Source: Kappaphycus alvarezii (lineage: Eukaryota; Rhodophyta; Florideophyceae; Gigartinales; Solieriaceae). From it: a stretch of 64,000 nucleotides of DNA. Positions 10,737 to 22,118 of the stretch are shown here, in pieces. Each line of letters starts with the position of its first letter. Position 1 is the first letter of the stretch. A program made the translations under genes and the position numbers. Under the pieces are notes generated by a model. The model was not told the DNA's origin. It made no database searches and was given only the letters and a program-made list of their open reading frames with translations. The stretch is from assembly GCA_002205965.3 (NCBI GenBank), contig NADL03000008.1:496001-560000 (forward strand), in the 5' to 3' direction.

Positions 10737-13700
10737 TAGTTTATACCCTGCAGTAACTGAAAGCCTCCTGTTCCCCCGCCGTACAGCTGCCCAGTAGCGA
10801 TTGCAGCGCTTGGATTTGTCATTTCGTCCTCGCGTCGCGTTGAGAGCGCAATCAGTAAGAAATCTGACGCTTGTCTCAAACGTGATTTGCTGCATAGGAC
10901 TTGAAGTTGGGGTCATATTCAACCTGTTGAATCCGCGATATCCTCCATGCGCAGTCATATAATCCGCGATCAAGCGCAAATGGCGGATGTTAACAGGAAT
11001 TCCGTACGCACCAAATATCTTGACAAACTCTTTGATCAATGCGGCTCGCATTGCTTCTACCCCATATCTCTTAAGGATCCCATCATATCATTAGTTTCGA
11101 GTCTGTCAAAGTCGATTAGTCCTGACCCTCCTCTATGATCGCAGCGATATTTGAGCCCTCAGTAACGACTGAGCAACTCATGGGAGTCGAGTCAATGAAA
11201 CAACGTGAGATGCGCTTCACTTCCTTTAGCATGAGATTGGCGGCCGTCTCCTGTACAAGTGCCGCAATATCTATTTTTCCATATAGAGCAGCAGGAAGAT
11301 TCCAACGAAATACCATGTTTTGTTTTCATTGTCATTGAAAGACTCAGCAACGTATCCGAGTTGCCCCAGAACATTGATCTTGTCCATTACTTCAATTGTG
11401 CCGTTAGCCTCTGAGGTCTCAGGTTCAGGACTAGGATTAGGTGAACTGAGTCTTCACGTTGCTCAGCCATTGTCGACCTGAATCGTCGATTTCCTCTCGG
11501 GAATCTTCATCCTGGGCTTGAATCATTGCCTTTACTCTTTTCCTGGAATCCCTCCGCTCATCCTCAGGGTCCTCATCTTTCACGCTTTCATCTGAAGAGG
11601 ACTGGTACTCCACTTCAGAGTCTCCATCATTTCCATCGGTCGAATCGCCGGCAGGTTGCTCATGGCTTTTTCGGGGGATCAATTATTTTCTCCGCGATGG
11701 GTAACTGCTCAGGCGCGAGGCTGTTCTGAACCCCATGTGGCTTCATTGCAAAGCGAATGTAGGTCGACACATCGGAAGCCTACCTTTCTTAACATCCTCG
11801 CTTATTCTTCTCATCTCCGATCTGAGTCGACGTCAAACATTTCTATAAAAGAGCGGGCAACACAAAAGCGAATTGAAGGAAAACCAAAACCTAGATGCGA
11901 CTGATAGCTGGCCTCATCTGCCATGACAAGTTTCACTCAATCTTCCGAACGATCATACCATGACCGGATAGTACGTCAATGCCCATTTCCCGTACTGAAA
12001 CATTCAGGAGAAGATCTGCGAGTGCAATCCTTTCCAAGCGTTGCATCAACACTTTTGCCCCTTCTTTATGGTCCGTGCCCCTTGATTGGTAACGTCATTG
12101 ATGGAGTTTTGGGATACTTGGATGCTGTCATCAGCAGTTCTCGGAGACGGGGGATACCAAGCGTAACGTGAGCCGAACTCGACCCAGCGTGATGAAAAGT
12201 GTTTAGAGTCATCTGAGTCGATGGCTCTCCAACGCCTTGAGCTGCAACCACACCTACGCCTCCCCTGGATCCAGTGCGCATGATCGGTACCGCTGCTCCA
12301 AAAGCCGACGCACCTTAGGCCCCTCGCTAGAACCGGCCAGTTTCTCCGCCTTTCTCACTGCCTCATTGAATTTCTCAGAGGTGGCACCCAATTTCGAAAG
12401 AGCCCCTGGGGACACAAGCTCCAGTAGCGTGTCTGCAAGCGACGCCCGAGTCCTCCACTTTGTGTTTATCGAAACTTCCTCGTGGCCGGCATCTTCTCTA
12501 ACGCGAAGCATTTGGCGTTTTCGACTTGCCAGTCAATTCTTCATGGAGCCATCGTGATTTTGAGGGGTCGATGCCGTCGTCTCCGTATATAAACTGCAGG
12601 ACACTATCATCAAAGTCACGCACGGTGTGATCGTAATGCAGACGAATTCCTTCCATGTGCTTGATCAGGCAGCGCTGCAAATATCCTGAGTTTGCGGTCT
12701 TTAGAGAGGTGTCAAGGAGGCCTTCGCGTCCAGACATGGCGTGAAAGAAAAATTCTTGAGGAGATATACCGGTGAGGAAACGGCCCGAAATGAAACCTCC
12801 TGCGTTCGGAGCCGCGTCAAAGGGGGCAAAACATGGTAAGGTGGCCCCGCTGCCCCCCATTCTAGGAACACGCTTACCCTCTAGCACTGTTGAGCCAAGG
12901 AGACAGGAAATTTGCGCCGCGTTCACGGCTGAACCTTTCGCTCCAGTGTTTGTCATGAGAGCAAATCCATTCGAAGGGAAGCGCTTCTTTAGGGCCGCAG
13001 GTACACATTCCTTCATTACGTCTGACGCAGCTGTGTTCAATGCGGATTTCATTGCCGAGTCTAATCGATCCTCCGCTTCATGTCCATCGCGGCGAATCAT
13101 TTCCTCCACCAAATGGCGTGCTTCTGAAGAGAGGTTGCGAGACGGTAAGTCTGCTTGGCACCTCTACTCATTTCAGTGTACACTTTGTTTGCAACCTCAA
13201 CTCCTACTTTTTCAATACTCTGGGCAATAATCTCCATCCGCTTTTCTTCCCCCTCTTCTTGCAACAGCAAGTCCTCAACACCAGTGGTGTGACCATGGCT
13301 CCTCAGGAAGAAAACACATACTCGGCTCATCGCGTTAAGAAAGTCATCTGCGGCCTCAAACCCATACGCCTCTTGGATTGCATGCACAATCCCGTACATT
13401 GACGATCCAAGGGAACTTTTGTCTAAGATTCCTTTGAGAAGCTGTCCATCCCTAAAGACAACTTCCGCATCATCCTCACCAACAATGTTTGCCTTCACTT
13501 TGGCCTTTGAGACTAAAAATAAGCCTGGCTTTCCATTCCGCACCACAAATAAGATCGTTGAGATTAGTTGTTTACCAGTCCATAGTTGTCGAGGTTTTCA
13601 GCACTGCGGGATGAGGAGAATGTTACTTGTCGGAGGGTCTGTGGGGCCGACTCATTATTCGCTCTGTTGCAGAGTACAAAAGCTGCATGAATTCCTCTCT

Positions 13701-15762
13701 GTCGAGAAAGTTTCTCGATAACTTAGTAGCGTTGCTGCAACGATGCTATCCTGGATCAAGCCTCGAATTGGGGCCCGGATGTTGGAACAATGTAATGCTT
13801 GCTGCTTAGCATTAGCTCCTCTGCCTCTGCCTGGCCAGATAGTCCTGGGGAACATGGATATTCATTTCATCACCGTCAAAATCAGCGTTGTAGGATCCGC
13901 AGTTTGCATAATGAAAGCGAATGTGCGATCACCTGGCAACACGCGAACTTTGTGTGCCATAATCGAGTTGCGATGAAGTGTAGGTTGGCGATTGAATAGC
14001 ACAATGTCTCCAGTCTTCAAGTGCCTGTGAACTCGCTTAGGAACTGTGCTGGCCTATTCCTCATAATGTCTTCAATAACCGGACCACGTCCACCCAAGGA
14101 CTTTGAGTATCCATTCGCTTGACCCTTACCCTTCTGGAACTTACTTTGCAGCAGCAGGCTCGCCTGTATCTCTAGACGCCTTTTTGGCATTTTTGGCGTG
14201 AATCGCACGACGCGGTGGCTCCCGCTGTCCGTCCAGTCCTCGACGGCCATGGACCCAGGGTGAACATTAGGCCCATTTAGGACAGCACGCTGCATTTGCT
14301 TTAAATTCCTGGCAGTAACTGGTTCTGGGACGGTAAGAAGCTTGGCAAAGCTCTCTGGAATGCCCACTTCATTAGTATCAAGAAACACGTCGGGCCCAAT
14401 GACGGCCTGCAGCTAAAGTTGACGCGTTTCCCCATCATATGCTGACGAAGCAAGCCATCCTTTGCTTCCAGCTGCTGTCGAATACCTGTCATTTGTACTT
14501 TGTCCCACCCATTGGCCCTGAGCTGTCATAGAGATCACGCAATGCCTCTTGGATATGCTCATGGCCATGGCGAACCTAGCCTTTGTCGGTTTCTCGACCC
14601 TCGGTCCGTCGTCTCATCGCTCGGTGAGTCTTCCTCTTCAGCAGCTGGTCGCAGCCCAAACTCATTTGCCTTTAAAATGATTTCAATCTCGCAACAAGCG
14701 CTGAAAAAACACATTCTGCGGATGCTCCGCAGCGTAGGCCATCTGTTCCGTCTTGCAGCAGGCCTAAATCGACTCGGAGGCACGAGCACGACGCTGACAA
14801 ACAAGCGCATGTGACCCGGATTGTCGTCAGAGGTAATTCCGTCCCTGCCTTTCAAGCCCAACATCAAGTCAAACAACTCTGAATGCCTTCCACAAACTGC
14901 GCAAATGGGCCTCAATCTGGGTGGGAGAAATGACAACCTCTCCATGAGAATCCGCACGAAACATTCTCCCCCGCTGTCCAACACGCACCGAATGCCCCGA
15001 TTCAAAGCACAACGGACACTTGAGACGAGAACGGCCATTCAAGATAGTATCGACGACATGTCTCCAGCCTTGCGAGCGACGAGCAGCCAAGCGACCCTCC
15101 CTGTGTGCGGTCTCCATGCGGCGCGTGCGGCGTCGAGGATGCGCGTTTCGACAAGCTCGAGGTCATTGGAGCCGCAATCTTCAAATATCGAGCCAAGGGG
15201 CAGGCATGGTACGGAAAAAGGCACGCCAATTGAAAACCAAGTTTCCGGTGACGACTTCACGACGGGTATTCTCGGCGGCGTCGGTGAGGGATTGGGGCGT
15301 GTGACGGATGCGTAAGCCGAGGAAGGAATCGACGGCGAGGGCGGCTTTAGGCATGGCAGCATCTTCAAAGTAGAGCCGGGCTAGTAGGAGGTTGAGGTCA
15401 CTGGGGCTGAGCAAGAGGTGGGGACAGCGCCAACAGGAGGCTTTGAGTATTTTCAAAACGAGACCGGTGAGCAATGGGTTGATGATAGGGACGGGTAGCT
15501 CTATGTGGCCGAAATGGCCGGGGCATGTGGAGTATGGTAGACCGCAGGTGATGCAAGGGCCGTCCTCGAAGGAGGTGGGACCGAGAGCCGGGTCGTAGAG
15601 GCCGCGAGGGATGGGACGGCCGATTTCATCAAAGGAGAGACTTGAGGTGAGACGGCGAACGGAGAGGCGGCGGGCTTCCTTGTCTGAGTAAAAGCGAAAG
15701 GAGAGCTTGGAGACTGCGTGGGAGACGTCGAGACTGCGAGGGTCTGCTGCATCGAGATCCAT
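10737..15762 (-). CDS. RPA1: RNA polymerase I largest subunit (A190/RPA1)
   Basis: The largest, catalytic subunit of RNA polymerase I, which makes pre-rRNA in the nucleolus. ATG at 15762 gives [10 protein letters not shown]. The N-terminal zinc region has [13 protein letters not shown] followed by a Trp-Arg-Cys zinc ligand; the Pro-Val-Pro after the helix is typical of Pol I against Pol II and III. The metal-binding loop [15 protein letters not shown] reads intact at about 13840-13890. The funnel part shows [17 protein letters not shown] and [15 protein letters not shown] (12.7-12.95 kb), the trigger loop [16 protein letters not shown] (about 12.2 kb), then the acidic insert of Pol I (11437-11682, Asp/Glu/Ser-rich), and the C terminus [17 protein letters not shown] with stop at 10737. 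The 5026-base span equals about 1,675 codons, the usual A190 length, so there is no room for introns; yet the frame shifts many times. I take the shifts as sequence errors in an essential gene. Confidence 0.93.
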
Positions 15763-16164
15763 GGGAGTGGTGAGGGGTGGGCAATGGTTAGACTGTAGGC
15801 TGTGAGATGGTTAGTTGTGACGGTGACGAGCATGGACCGCTGACTGTGAGTGGGATGTTCTGACAAGCGGTACGGTCGTCGACGTGATCCCTGAAGGAAC
15901 AGTAGTAGTATCAATAGGCATTGCAAGTATTATTTTGCCACGTGTAACACATAACTACACTGCACGTACTGTACGGTACACTGTACAGTTCATTGATCCG
16001 GCCCTCTTACCGCACCCTAATCTGTCTGCCCCATCGCCGACCCATCTCCCCCCTCCTCCCCAGAACCGACTGACCCCCATCCCGCATCATTTCCACCAAC
16101 ACAACTTGTCTTTCCTACGCCCCCCTACACGCACCATGCCCATCCCAACACCCTCCACCCCACC
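15763..16164. promoter_or_regulatory. Divergent promoter region between RPA1 and the GT25 gene
   Basis: About 400 bases separate the two start codons. It contains a cluster of the window's recurrent motif (GTACTGTACGGTACACTGTACAG, about 15967-15989, a near-palindromic run of GTAC steps). The right half is C-rich and leads into the GT25 start. No TATA box is obvious. Confidence 0.5.
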
Positions 16165-16878
16165 ATGCCACGCCTACCGGTCTTCCTTCTCCCCTTCCTC
16201 CTCGCATATTGCACCCTAACCACCGCCTCACCCGCCACCCCGCCCTCTCTCAACACCCTCTTCGACGCCATCTACGTCATCGGCCTCGCTCAATGTCACC
16301 ACCGCTGGAACCTAACATTCACCTGGGCCCAGTCCCACAATCTCACGATCACGCCCCTTGTCGCAACCTCCTACCATTCCATCGACCTTGACCCCCCCGA
16401 TTCCCATTCTCAACGTACCCCCTGACGCCACCCTAACCTCCGGCCAAGTAGCCTGCACCCATTCTCACATCAGAGTCTGGCGCCATGCCTTTCACCACAA
16501 TTATTCTCGAATTCTAGTTCTCGAGGATGACGTCCGTCTACGTACGCGCCTTATCCGCAACTTGCATACCCTTGTCTCACGCGCAAACATCGGCTCTCGT
16601 TTACGAAACGGTCAACCGTGGCATTACATCTACCTGCGCCTCTATCCCACCGTCACCTACACCCATCCCTCACAACCAACCGTCTGGCATCGTAACCTTC
16701 CCGTCGCCATGCCTGCCTGGGTACTGCCGCCTACATCGCCTCCAACCACGGCATTCGCTTCCTTCTCACCCGAATAACAGCCTATTCCCATCCCCTTGAC
16801 ATTCAAATCCACCGTTTCCAAACAGGCCAAGACACCCAAGGTGCCCAATTCATAGCTCTCCACGCCTGCAAAGTCTGA
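16165..16878 (+). CDS. Family 25 glycosyltransferase, secretory pathway
   Basis: A small glycosyltransferase of family GT25 (the LPS and collagen galactosyltransferase fold), expected in the ER or Golgi. ATG at 16165 starts with a signal peptide (MPRLPVFLLPFLLAYCTLTTAS). Next come AIYVIGLAQCHHRW (the family's opening strand, usually YVINL...R), the hallmark SGQVACTHSHIRVWRHA (about 16436-16486), and the metal site VLEDDVR (about 16519-16540). The end reads AAYIASNHGIRFLL and PLDIQIHRFQ, matching the family's conserved late region, with TGA at 16876-16878. The frame changes twice and returns, once in or near a run of seven C at 16394, so the total is still divisible by three. Product and acceptor are unknown. 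Its stop lies only four bases from that of RRP43 on the other strand. Confidence 0.75.
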
Positions 16879-16882
16879 CAAA

Positions 16883-17949
16883 CTAGGAAATCCAACCCCG
16901 CATTGCCCAGAAAACATCCGCGAGCTCACCCTCGCCGAGCGTGGCAACTGCCACTTCTCCGCCACTCAGTCTGGCGACCAACGAACAGGCTCTCAAATGC
17001 CCTCCCTTCTTGCCCCGTAGGCCCACCCCTGTGCCACTTGCCCTTTCCCTCGCTGCTGCGCCCCGCTGCATTGCCCCGCTACTCGCTCCCAGCTTTTCCA
17101 ACAACGGCCCAACCCGCCCTTTTGCCACTTCTAAAGCACGATTTGTACAACCCCTCTGGCAAGTTTTCCCGCCCGGCTTGAGAACTCCCCGTACTTCACC
17201 CGACGGTCGGAACAAGAATGTCACCCGCGATTCGCACACCGCCTCCTCTTCTGCCGACGCATCCAGCAATGCCTTGTCCTCAAACAACACAAAGGTCACA
17301 GGGATTGGAAACCCGTCCATTTGTAATGAGTTTGGTCTTCCACAGACGCCTCGGCAACGACGAATCGCTTCATGTGTCGACAAGGTTTCGTCAGACATAA
17401 TAGAGGGTCAGGTGCTTGTCCGTTGGCACCGGCGTCGTCGTCAACAAGGCGAACATTCGGCAACTTTACGTCAAGCAATGCAGCAACCGCCGCAATGACA
17501 GTACCATCTTCGAGGTTTCCGTCGTGGTCGATGCAGTAGATCGTCACGCGTAGACGCCACACAAGAATCCCCGGTCGACGCACAGCTTTGAAAGGTCGAC
17601 GTGCGGTGAGATGACATCACGCACGTATTCAGTGAGGCAGAGTGATTCCTCGGACATACGTCCCGGTTTCATGGTTGCGGAAGCCATGGAGAGCAGTTCC
17701 ACGTTGACATCTAGGATGCCCTGCTCGGGTGTGGACGGCGGGGTGAACAAGCGTGGCGTGTACCCCGGCAACAACGGTCGTGCGCCCGATTTTGAACATG
17801 GCGGAACCGACGGCGGTGCCTATGGAGCCTGTAGAGAGGCTTATCTTTCGCGCTTTGGACGGGGCTCGCCCGTCTGGACGCACGTTGTTGACTAGGAAGC
17901 GGTGGAGGTGTTCAGTGGGATGGATTTTGCGAAAGATTCTTTGATCCAT
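16883..17949 (-). CDS. RRP43: Exosome core subunit RRP43 (EXOSC8), RNase PH-like
   Basis: A catalytically silent RNase PH-fold subunit of the RNA exosome ring, acting in 3' processing and decay of RNA in nucleus and cytoplasm. The start at 17949 gives MDQRIFRKIHPTEHLHRFL and then NVRPDGRAPSKARKISLSTG, the family signature (RKI.P.E....FL..NVRPDGR). Downstream are SIGTAVGSAMFKIGRTTVVAG, the acidic strand ILDVNVELLSMA, TIYCIDHDGNLEDGTVIAA (about 17460-17560) and PIPVTFVLFEDKALLD followed by VLKPGG (about 17120-17260), all in the order of EXOSC8. RRP42 and RRP45 are the closest alternatives, but the spacing and the PIPVTF segment fit RRP43 best. Two or three frame changes are present. The C-terminal tail beyond about 300 residues is low-complexity and its true end is uncertain. 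The gene converges tightly with GT25. Confidence 0.82.
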
Positions 17950-18446
17950 GTTGGGAGGTTGTTAAGGTGAGTAACAGCTCTCCTCTGTTCAGCATCGGCG
18001 GTCTCTGTGTGTTGCAGCTGGTCGGAATGGCGTTTCACGTTAAAGCGGCGGCAAGAAATCGGTCGAGTTGGTTGTACGATTCCACCTTCTCAGATAGAGA
18101 CAACGGCGAACGCTGCGATAAATACACCGCCATTTGTCCTAATCGATGCTGTAATAAAATGGACGAAATCGGCAATTTTTATTTCGTATTTTCCTCAAAT
18201 ACCGTACTTCAACAAAGTCATCAGATGATTTGATCCGCCGATATCGGGACGTCTAAATTGCCAATCGTCCCTCCCCTCTCTCAATGAACTTTGGCGAGAG
18301 TCATCTGGCGATTCCTCCTTGTGATGTTTTCCACGGCGTTTTCTTGCTTCAAACTAAGCACCAAGCAGCTATCGTCCATGCGCTGCAAGCCAGAAGTCTA
18401 ATTGTTTGCATTCCTCAATTGATTCAAGAAGACAGAGCATCTCAAC
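17950..18446. other. Intergenic spacer upstream of RRP43
   Basis: About 500 bases between the start of RRP43 and the 3' end of the next minus-strand gene. No motif or conserved frame stands out. It must hold the RRP43 promoter and the terminator of the neighbouring gene. Confidence 0.5.
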
Positions 18447-18536
18447 TCACGTGAGCTCCTTCTTCACTCTACGCTTGGATTCGCTCTTTTTCCGCCGTGA
18501 AGACTTCTGTGTCCCTTGATGTAGGGATTCCTTCCG

Positions 18537-19712
18537 TTAGGGACAGAGAACCTTGTCGTATCGGCTCCTCTCTTCAGGAATTGCAGCAGGGCGGGATCGA
18601 GACGGGCTTTTTTGCTCTGGCGTTGAAAGTAAACTTCCGTCGCCTGCCGGTCGGTTCGAATGTTGTCTCTTTTTTGTTGGACTAGAAAATAAGGATGCCT
18701 TTTCCAACTCCAGAGTCGCAGGTTCGGACGTTTCGGAATCACTGTCTTCTGACAATTTGCGTTTTCTAGTAGGGGATGCCAAAAAAATGGACCCTTTGGA
18801 TGTAGTCGGCGCGCTCGCTATGTAGAACGACATGCAATGCGTCAGTGACTCTCCATTTGGTTCAAATGGAACTGAGTTCAACTCTAGGCTCACTCGCGGC
18901 ATTGAACGTTTGGGAAAATTCAGCAAGCTTACCAGTCTCGCTGCCGATTGGCCTGTACTTTAAGGTCAGTCCCGTTGGTGCGACAGGGTATTTGCGCGTG
19001 GGTGGTGCCTTTCCGCTCTGATTCTTCAACGGAGCATCAAACGTGACTTGCATCGATCGCGCAAACGGTTTCGCTGCGAAATAAAACAAAAAGCCGTTTA
19101 ACCGCCATAGTACCAAGCAACACGAGGTCAGGAATTTGCAATACAGGTGACTCTTTGCTCATGTTGGACATTTTGGATAGTGTGACGTACCAATCTCCAT
19201 CATCTCCCCTCCGTCTGCATCCTTGGTGACGAAGACTGCTCGCTCGCTCGTATCGACCTCTCCGTTATCCCGAAAAACATAGTACCCTTTCAATCTACCC
19301 GTAATACCACCCCTCTTCGTGCCTATCCTGCCCTTTTCATCCATGACATGTATGTCGCGGTCATCAAGCGCCTGACAAACGCATCGTACCGGGGTAGACG
19401 CACCAGCCATAGCTCATTGTCTTCATCCCTCAACGAGTCTGGAGAGAAGGGCACCCCCATCATCTGCAACTTCATCGGCACATACTTGGTGGTTTCCTCA
19501 GCTTCTTCAGTAGCTGAAGGTGGCGCGTCTCCGCCATCGTCGTCGGAACCTGCTTTAGACGGTGATGGCGACGAAGACGTAGATGACTCCTCACCTTGTG
19601 GATCACCTGCTGAAGAATAATCACTGTCCAAGTCAGAACCTTTCCGCCTTGCTTCCCCGTTTCCCATGGCGCTGTGTTTGAAATCTGGACAACTTCTGTT
19701 GGTAATAGCCAC
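18537..19712 (-). CDS. Acidic/basic nuclear protein, three exons; possible RPA34.5-type subunit
   Basis: Three exons on the minus strand. Exon 1 starts at 19712 (or the second Met, 19667) and holds a Ser/Asp/Glu-rich region, then NELWLVRLPRYDAFVRRL and GYYVFRDNGEVD. Intron 1 is 19074-19190 (117 bp, G/GTACGT to TTTCGCAG); intron 2 is 18818-18932 (115 bp, G/GTAAGC to CTACATAG); both split a codon after its first base and keep frame. Exon 3 has two basic patches that look like nuclear localisation signals (PTRKRKLSED, PTKKRQHSN). A stop at 18537 is followed in the same frame by a Lys/Arg-rich stretch to 18447. An acidic start, a WL(V/I)(R/K)xP strand and a basic tail are the layout of RNA polymerase I subunit RPA34.5, but identity is too low to name it. 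One frame change occurs in exon 1 near 19375. Confidence 0.6.
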
Positions 19713-19861
19713 TGTCAGGTGCCCTCCAAAATAATGATTCGGCGCGATGACGGCGGAGTGCTCGACCTACCGTGCTCAGTGAAGACGCCCTCGGCGTATT
19801 TGATTTTACATTTCCAATACTTCGCGATACTATGAACTTTTGCCTTACGTTAAGGGTAGAT

Positions 19862-19939
19862 ACAGTACAGTACAGTACAGTGCAGTGCAGTACAATACAG
19901 CACTACTGTACTGTACCTGCACTACAGTACAGTATGGTA
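19862..19939. repeat. TACAGTAC-type simple repeat cluster
   Basis: Tandem ACAGT units (TACAGTACAGTACAGT) run into CAGTGCAGTGC and then into the reverse-complement form CTGTACTGTACC, giving an overall inverted arrangement. The cluster lies about 150 bases upstream of the three-exon gene. Confidence 0.85.
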
Positions 19940-21968
19940 TAACGGCGAATACTCTCTGTAATTTATTGGTAGCCGTGTAAGGGACATAAGTAGCGTTAAG
20001 AACTACTGAACCGACTAATGCCGCAATTGGGCACTCACGCTGTACGTATTGGCAGAAGTCACCGGTATTCTTTCAAGTATCCTCAAAAGGGAAGGTTGAC
20101 AGGGAGGATCACTTGGAAAACTTCATTATACTCTGGAGGAGCAAGAGGGGCTAAATTGTTTTGTCTTTTCTTGCAATTTTACTCAGTATTCCCTTGGTTT
20201 CATAGCCCTGCAGAAAAGGCTATAGCCACTCTAAACATGCTCTTCTGGACCAACATACTTTCTATCGCGTTCATTCCACGCGATCAAGACGAAGTCTAAG
20301 GAACCGATATCACATCGTTTCGAGCGAATTTGACTCAATACCCTATATCCAAGATATAATCTGCTATACCCCAATGCCCGTGTTGACTTTTCCAAAAGAT
20401 GCTCCGTTGCTGTACTTGGGATCATGTAACCTTGTGATTATCGCTTGCCCAGTGCAGTTAACAATGATCCCCTGGAAGCATTGCCTTCTTCCTTGCATCT
20501 TCCCGGAACGGATGAGGCACGTCCATCTTCGTCGTTAGCAAGTATATGCGTACCTAGCGCGATCAAAACCAAATACCAAGATATATCAGTATATCAGTCA
20601 ACTGTTAACCCGTGCCAAAAAGTATTTCCAATGTATCAACTGTTTTGAAGAGTACCCCTACTTTTGTCCTGCAACAAAAAATCCTTCCGCGGCAATACCT
20701 TCTACAGGGGCTTCCCCGGTAAGAAGACTAGCTATTTTCTTTGCTCATCCTCAATGATCTTTTTCTTTGCATGAACAACTCATCAATCGGCTGACAAGGA
20801 GATGAAAATCAGTGTTCAAGAAACTGTACTTCACCAATCCATCCTAGACCTCAAACAGGAACTCAAAATATCATCCTTCGTATTTCCCCACAAATATCCA
20901 TGATAACCAACAGTGAAGGCGTACTTGACGAACAGTCCACGACAGGCATAAAAGGAGTCATTCAAACAAGTTAGTTACTCCTCGACATGATATTCGAACC
21001 TGTGTTTACTTCATGGAACCTACCATGAAGCCCGCTGCTGCAAGGGTTTCATCCACGGAAGCTTGAAAGGACATGATTTGCGGGTTAAAGTAGTTGTGTT
21101 TTCCTGGAATACTTCAGTTGAAAGAGTAGAAGCCTCTGTTTGCTCAATATGATCGAAGATTTGCAAGAAGATCCGCGTTTGAGATACATAATTGTATTGA
21201 TATCCAACGAATACTGCTAAATACTTCTGAAGCTGTTTTTCACTGCCAGGGGAAGGATAACTTGCGATGGTGATTATTGAAAGAATTGGCGAAAATGTGA
21301 CGGCGGTACATGCGCAACGTATACATGGTTAAGAAAATGACAGCATTAGGGAACCTATAACATTCTCTCCTTCTGCATCAAGGGCATTTTGCGGTTTGTC
21401 TGTTCACAATAGCATGGAACAAACATTAATTTTTTACCCTCATTATACAGTCGTATTATGCCTCAACCTCCCGCTTCATTCAGTAATGCACCTACCAAGA
21501 ACAGCAATAGATTGCTAATCACTCTCCAGGGTCAGACGAAAGAATCCTGCATATGTGATCCAGCCGTGCGGACTGGGGATGGTGGTAACCTCGGAGGTTA
21601 TTAAGAGGGAAACACGCTGGGAAAATCTGAGACGCAAACTTTCTCTGTTCTGTGTTTCATAGAGGTAAGTCGGGCATATTTTTCGGAGACAATGGCACTG
21701 TGAAATGAAAACGTTTCACTGCTGATGTTAACCATATCTGGCTCCATTCGGAATAGGTCTCTTGCAGGCATCATGTCCCGGTGGAATGATGGATGCGGTC
21801 TTCTTCTTGGTCAAAAGCGGAATAGGGTCCCTCGGATGAAATCTTCCTATACTGTTATGGTCATACGCGACTCAAGCTTGACGCTCCATCATTCAAAAAA
21901 AAAAGCTCCTCCTAGAAGAGGTACTTGGATTCGCAAATAATAACAAAACTACAGAATTGCAATTCTTC

Positions 21969-22012
21969 GATAGATAAGTTAAAAGGGCAATGTCCCTTTT
22001 AACTTATCTATC
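21969..22012. repeat. Perfect 19-bp inverted repeat with 6-base loop
   Basis: The arm GATAGATAAGTTAAAAGGG (21969-21987) is followed by CAATGT and by its exact reverse complement (21994-22012). There is no mismatch. It could be the relic of a miniature transposon, a transcript terminator hairpin, or the foldback of a small-RNA precursor; no gene is nearby to decide. Confidence 0.95.
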
Positions 22013-22068
22013 TAGTACTATTTAGAAACGGCTGCGCGTTATTCCCAAGTTTATCTATGTATACAGTA

Positions 22069-22118
22069 GGATTCGGAGCGCAGGACTAATATTTCTGGAT
22101 CCGGGGCGCGGGACTAAT
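22069..22118 (+). repeat. 28-bp direct repeat, two copies
   Basis: GGATTCGGAGCGCAGGACTAAT (22069-22090) returns at 22097-22118 as GGATCCGGGGCGCGGGACTAAT, with 4 differences in 22 bases and a period of 28. It sits just right of the perfect hairpin. Confidence 0.85.

Noticed and set aside
10737-15762. Introns as the reason for the frame changes in RPA1
   Set aside because: The span already equals the full protein length and blocks abut within a few bases, leaving no room for introns.
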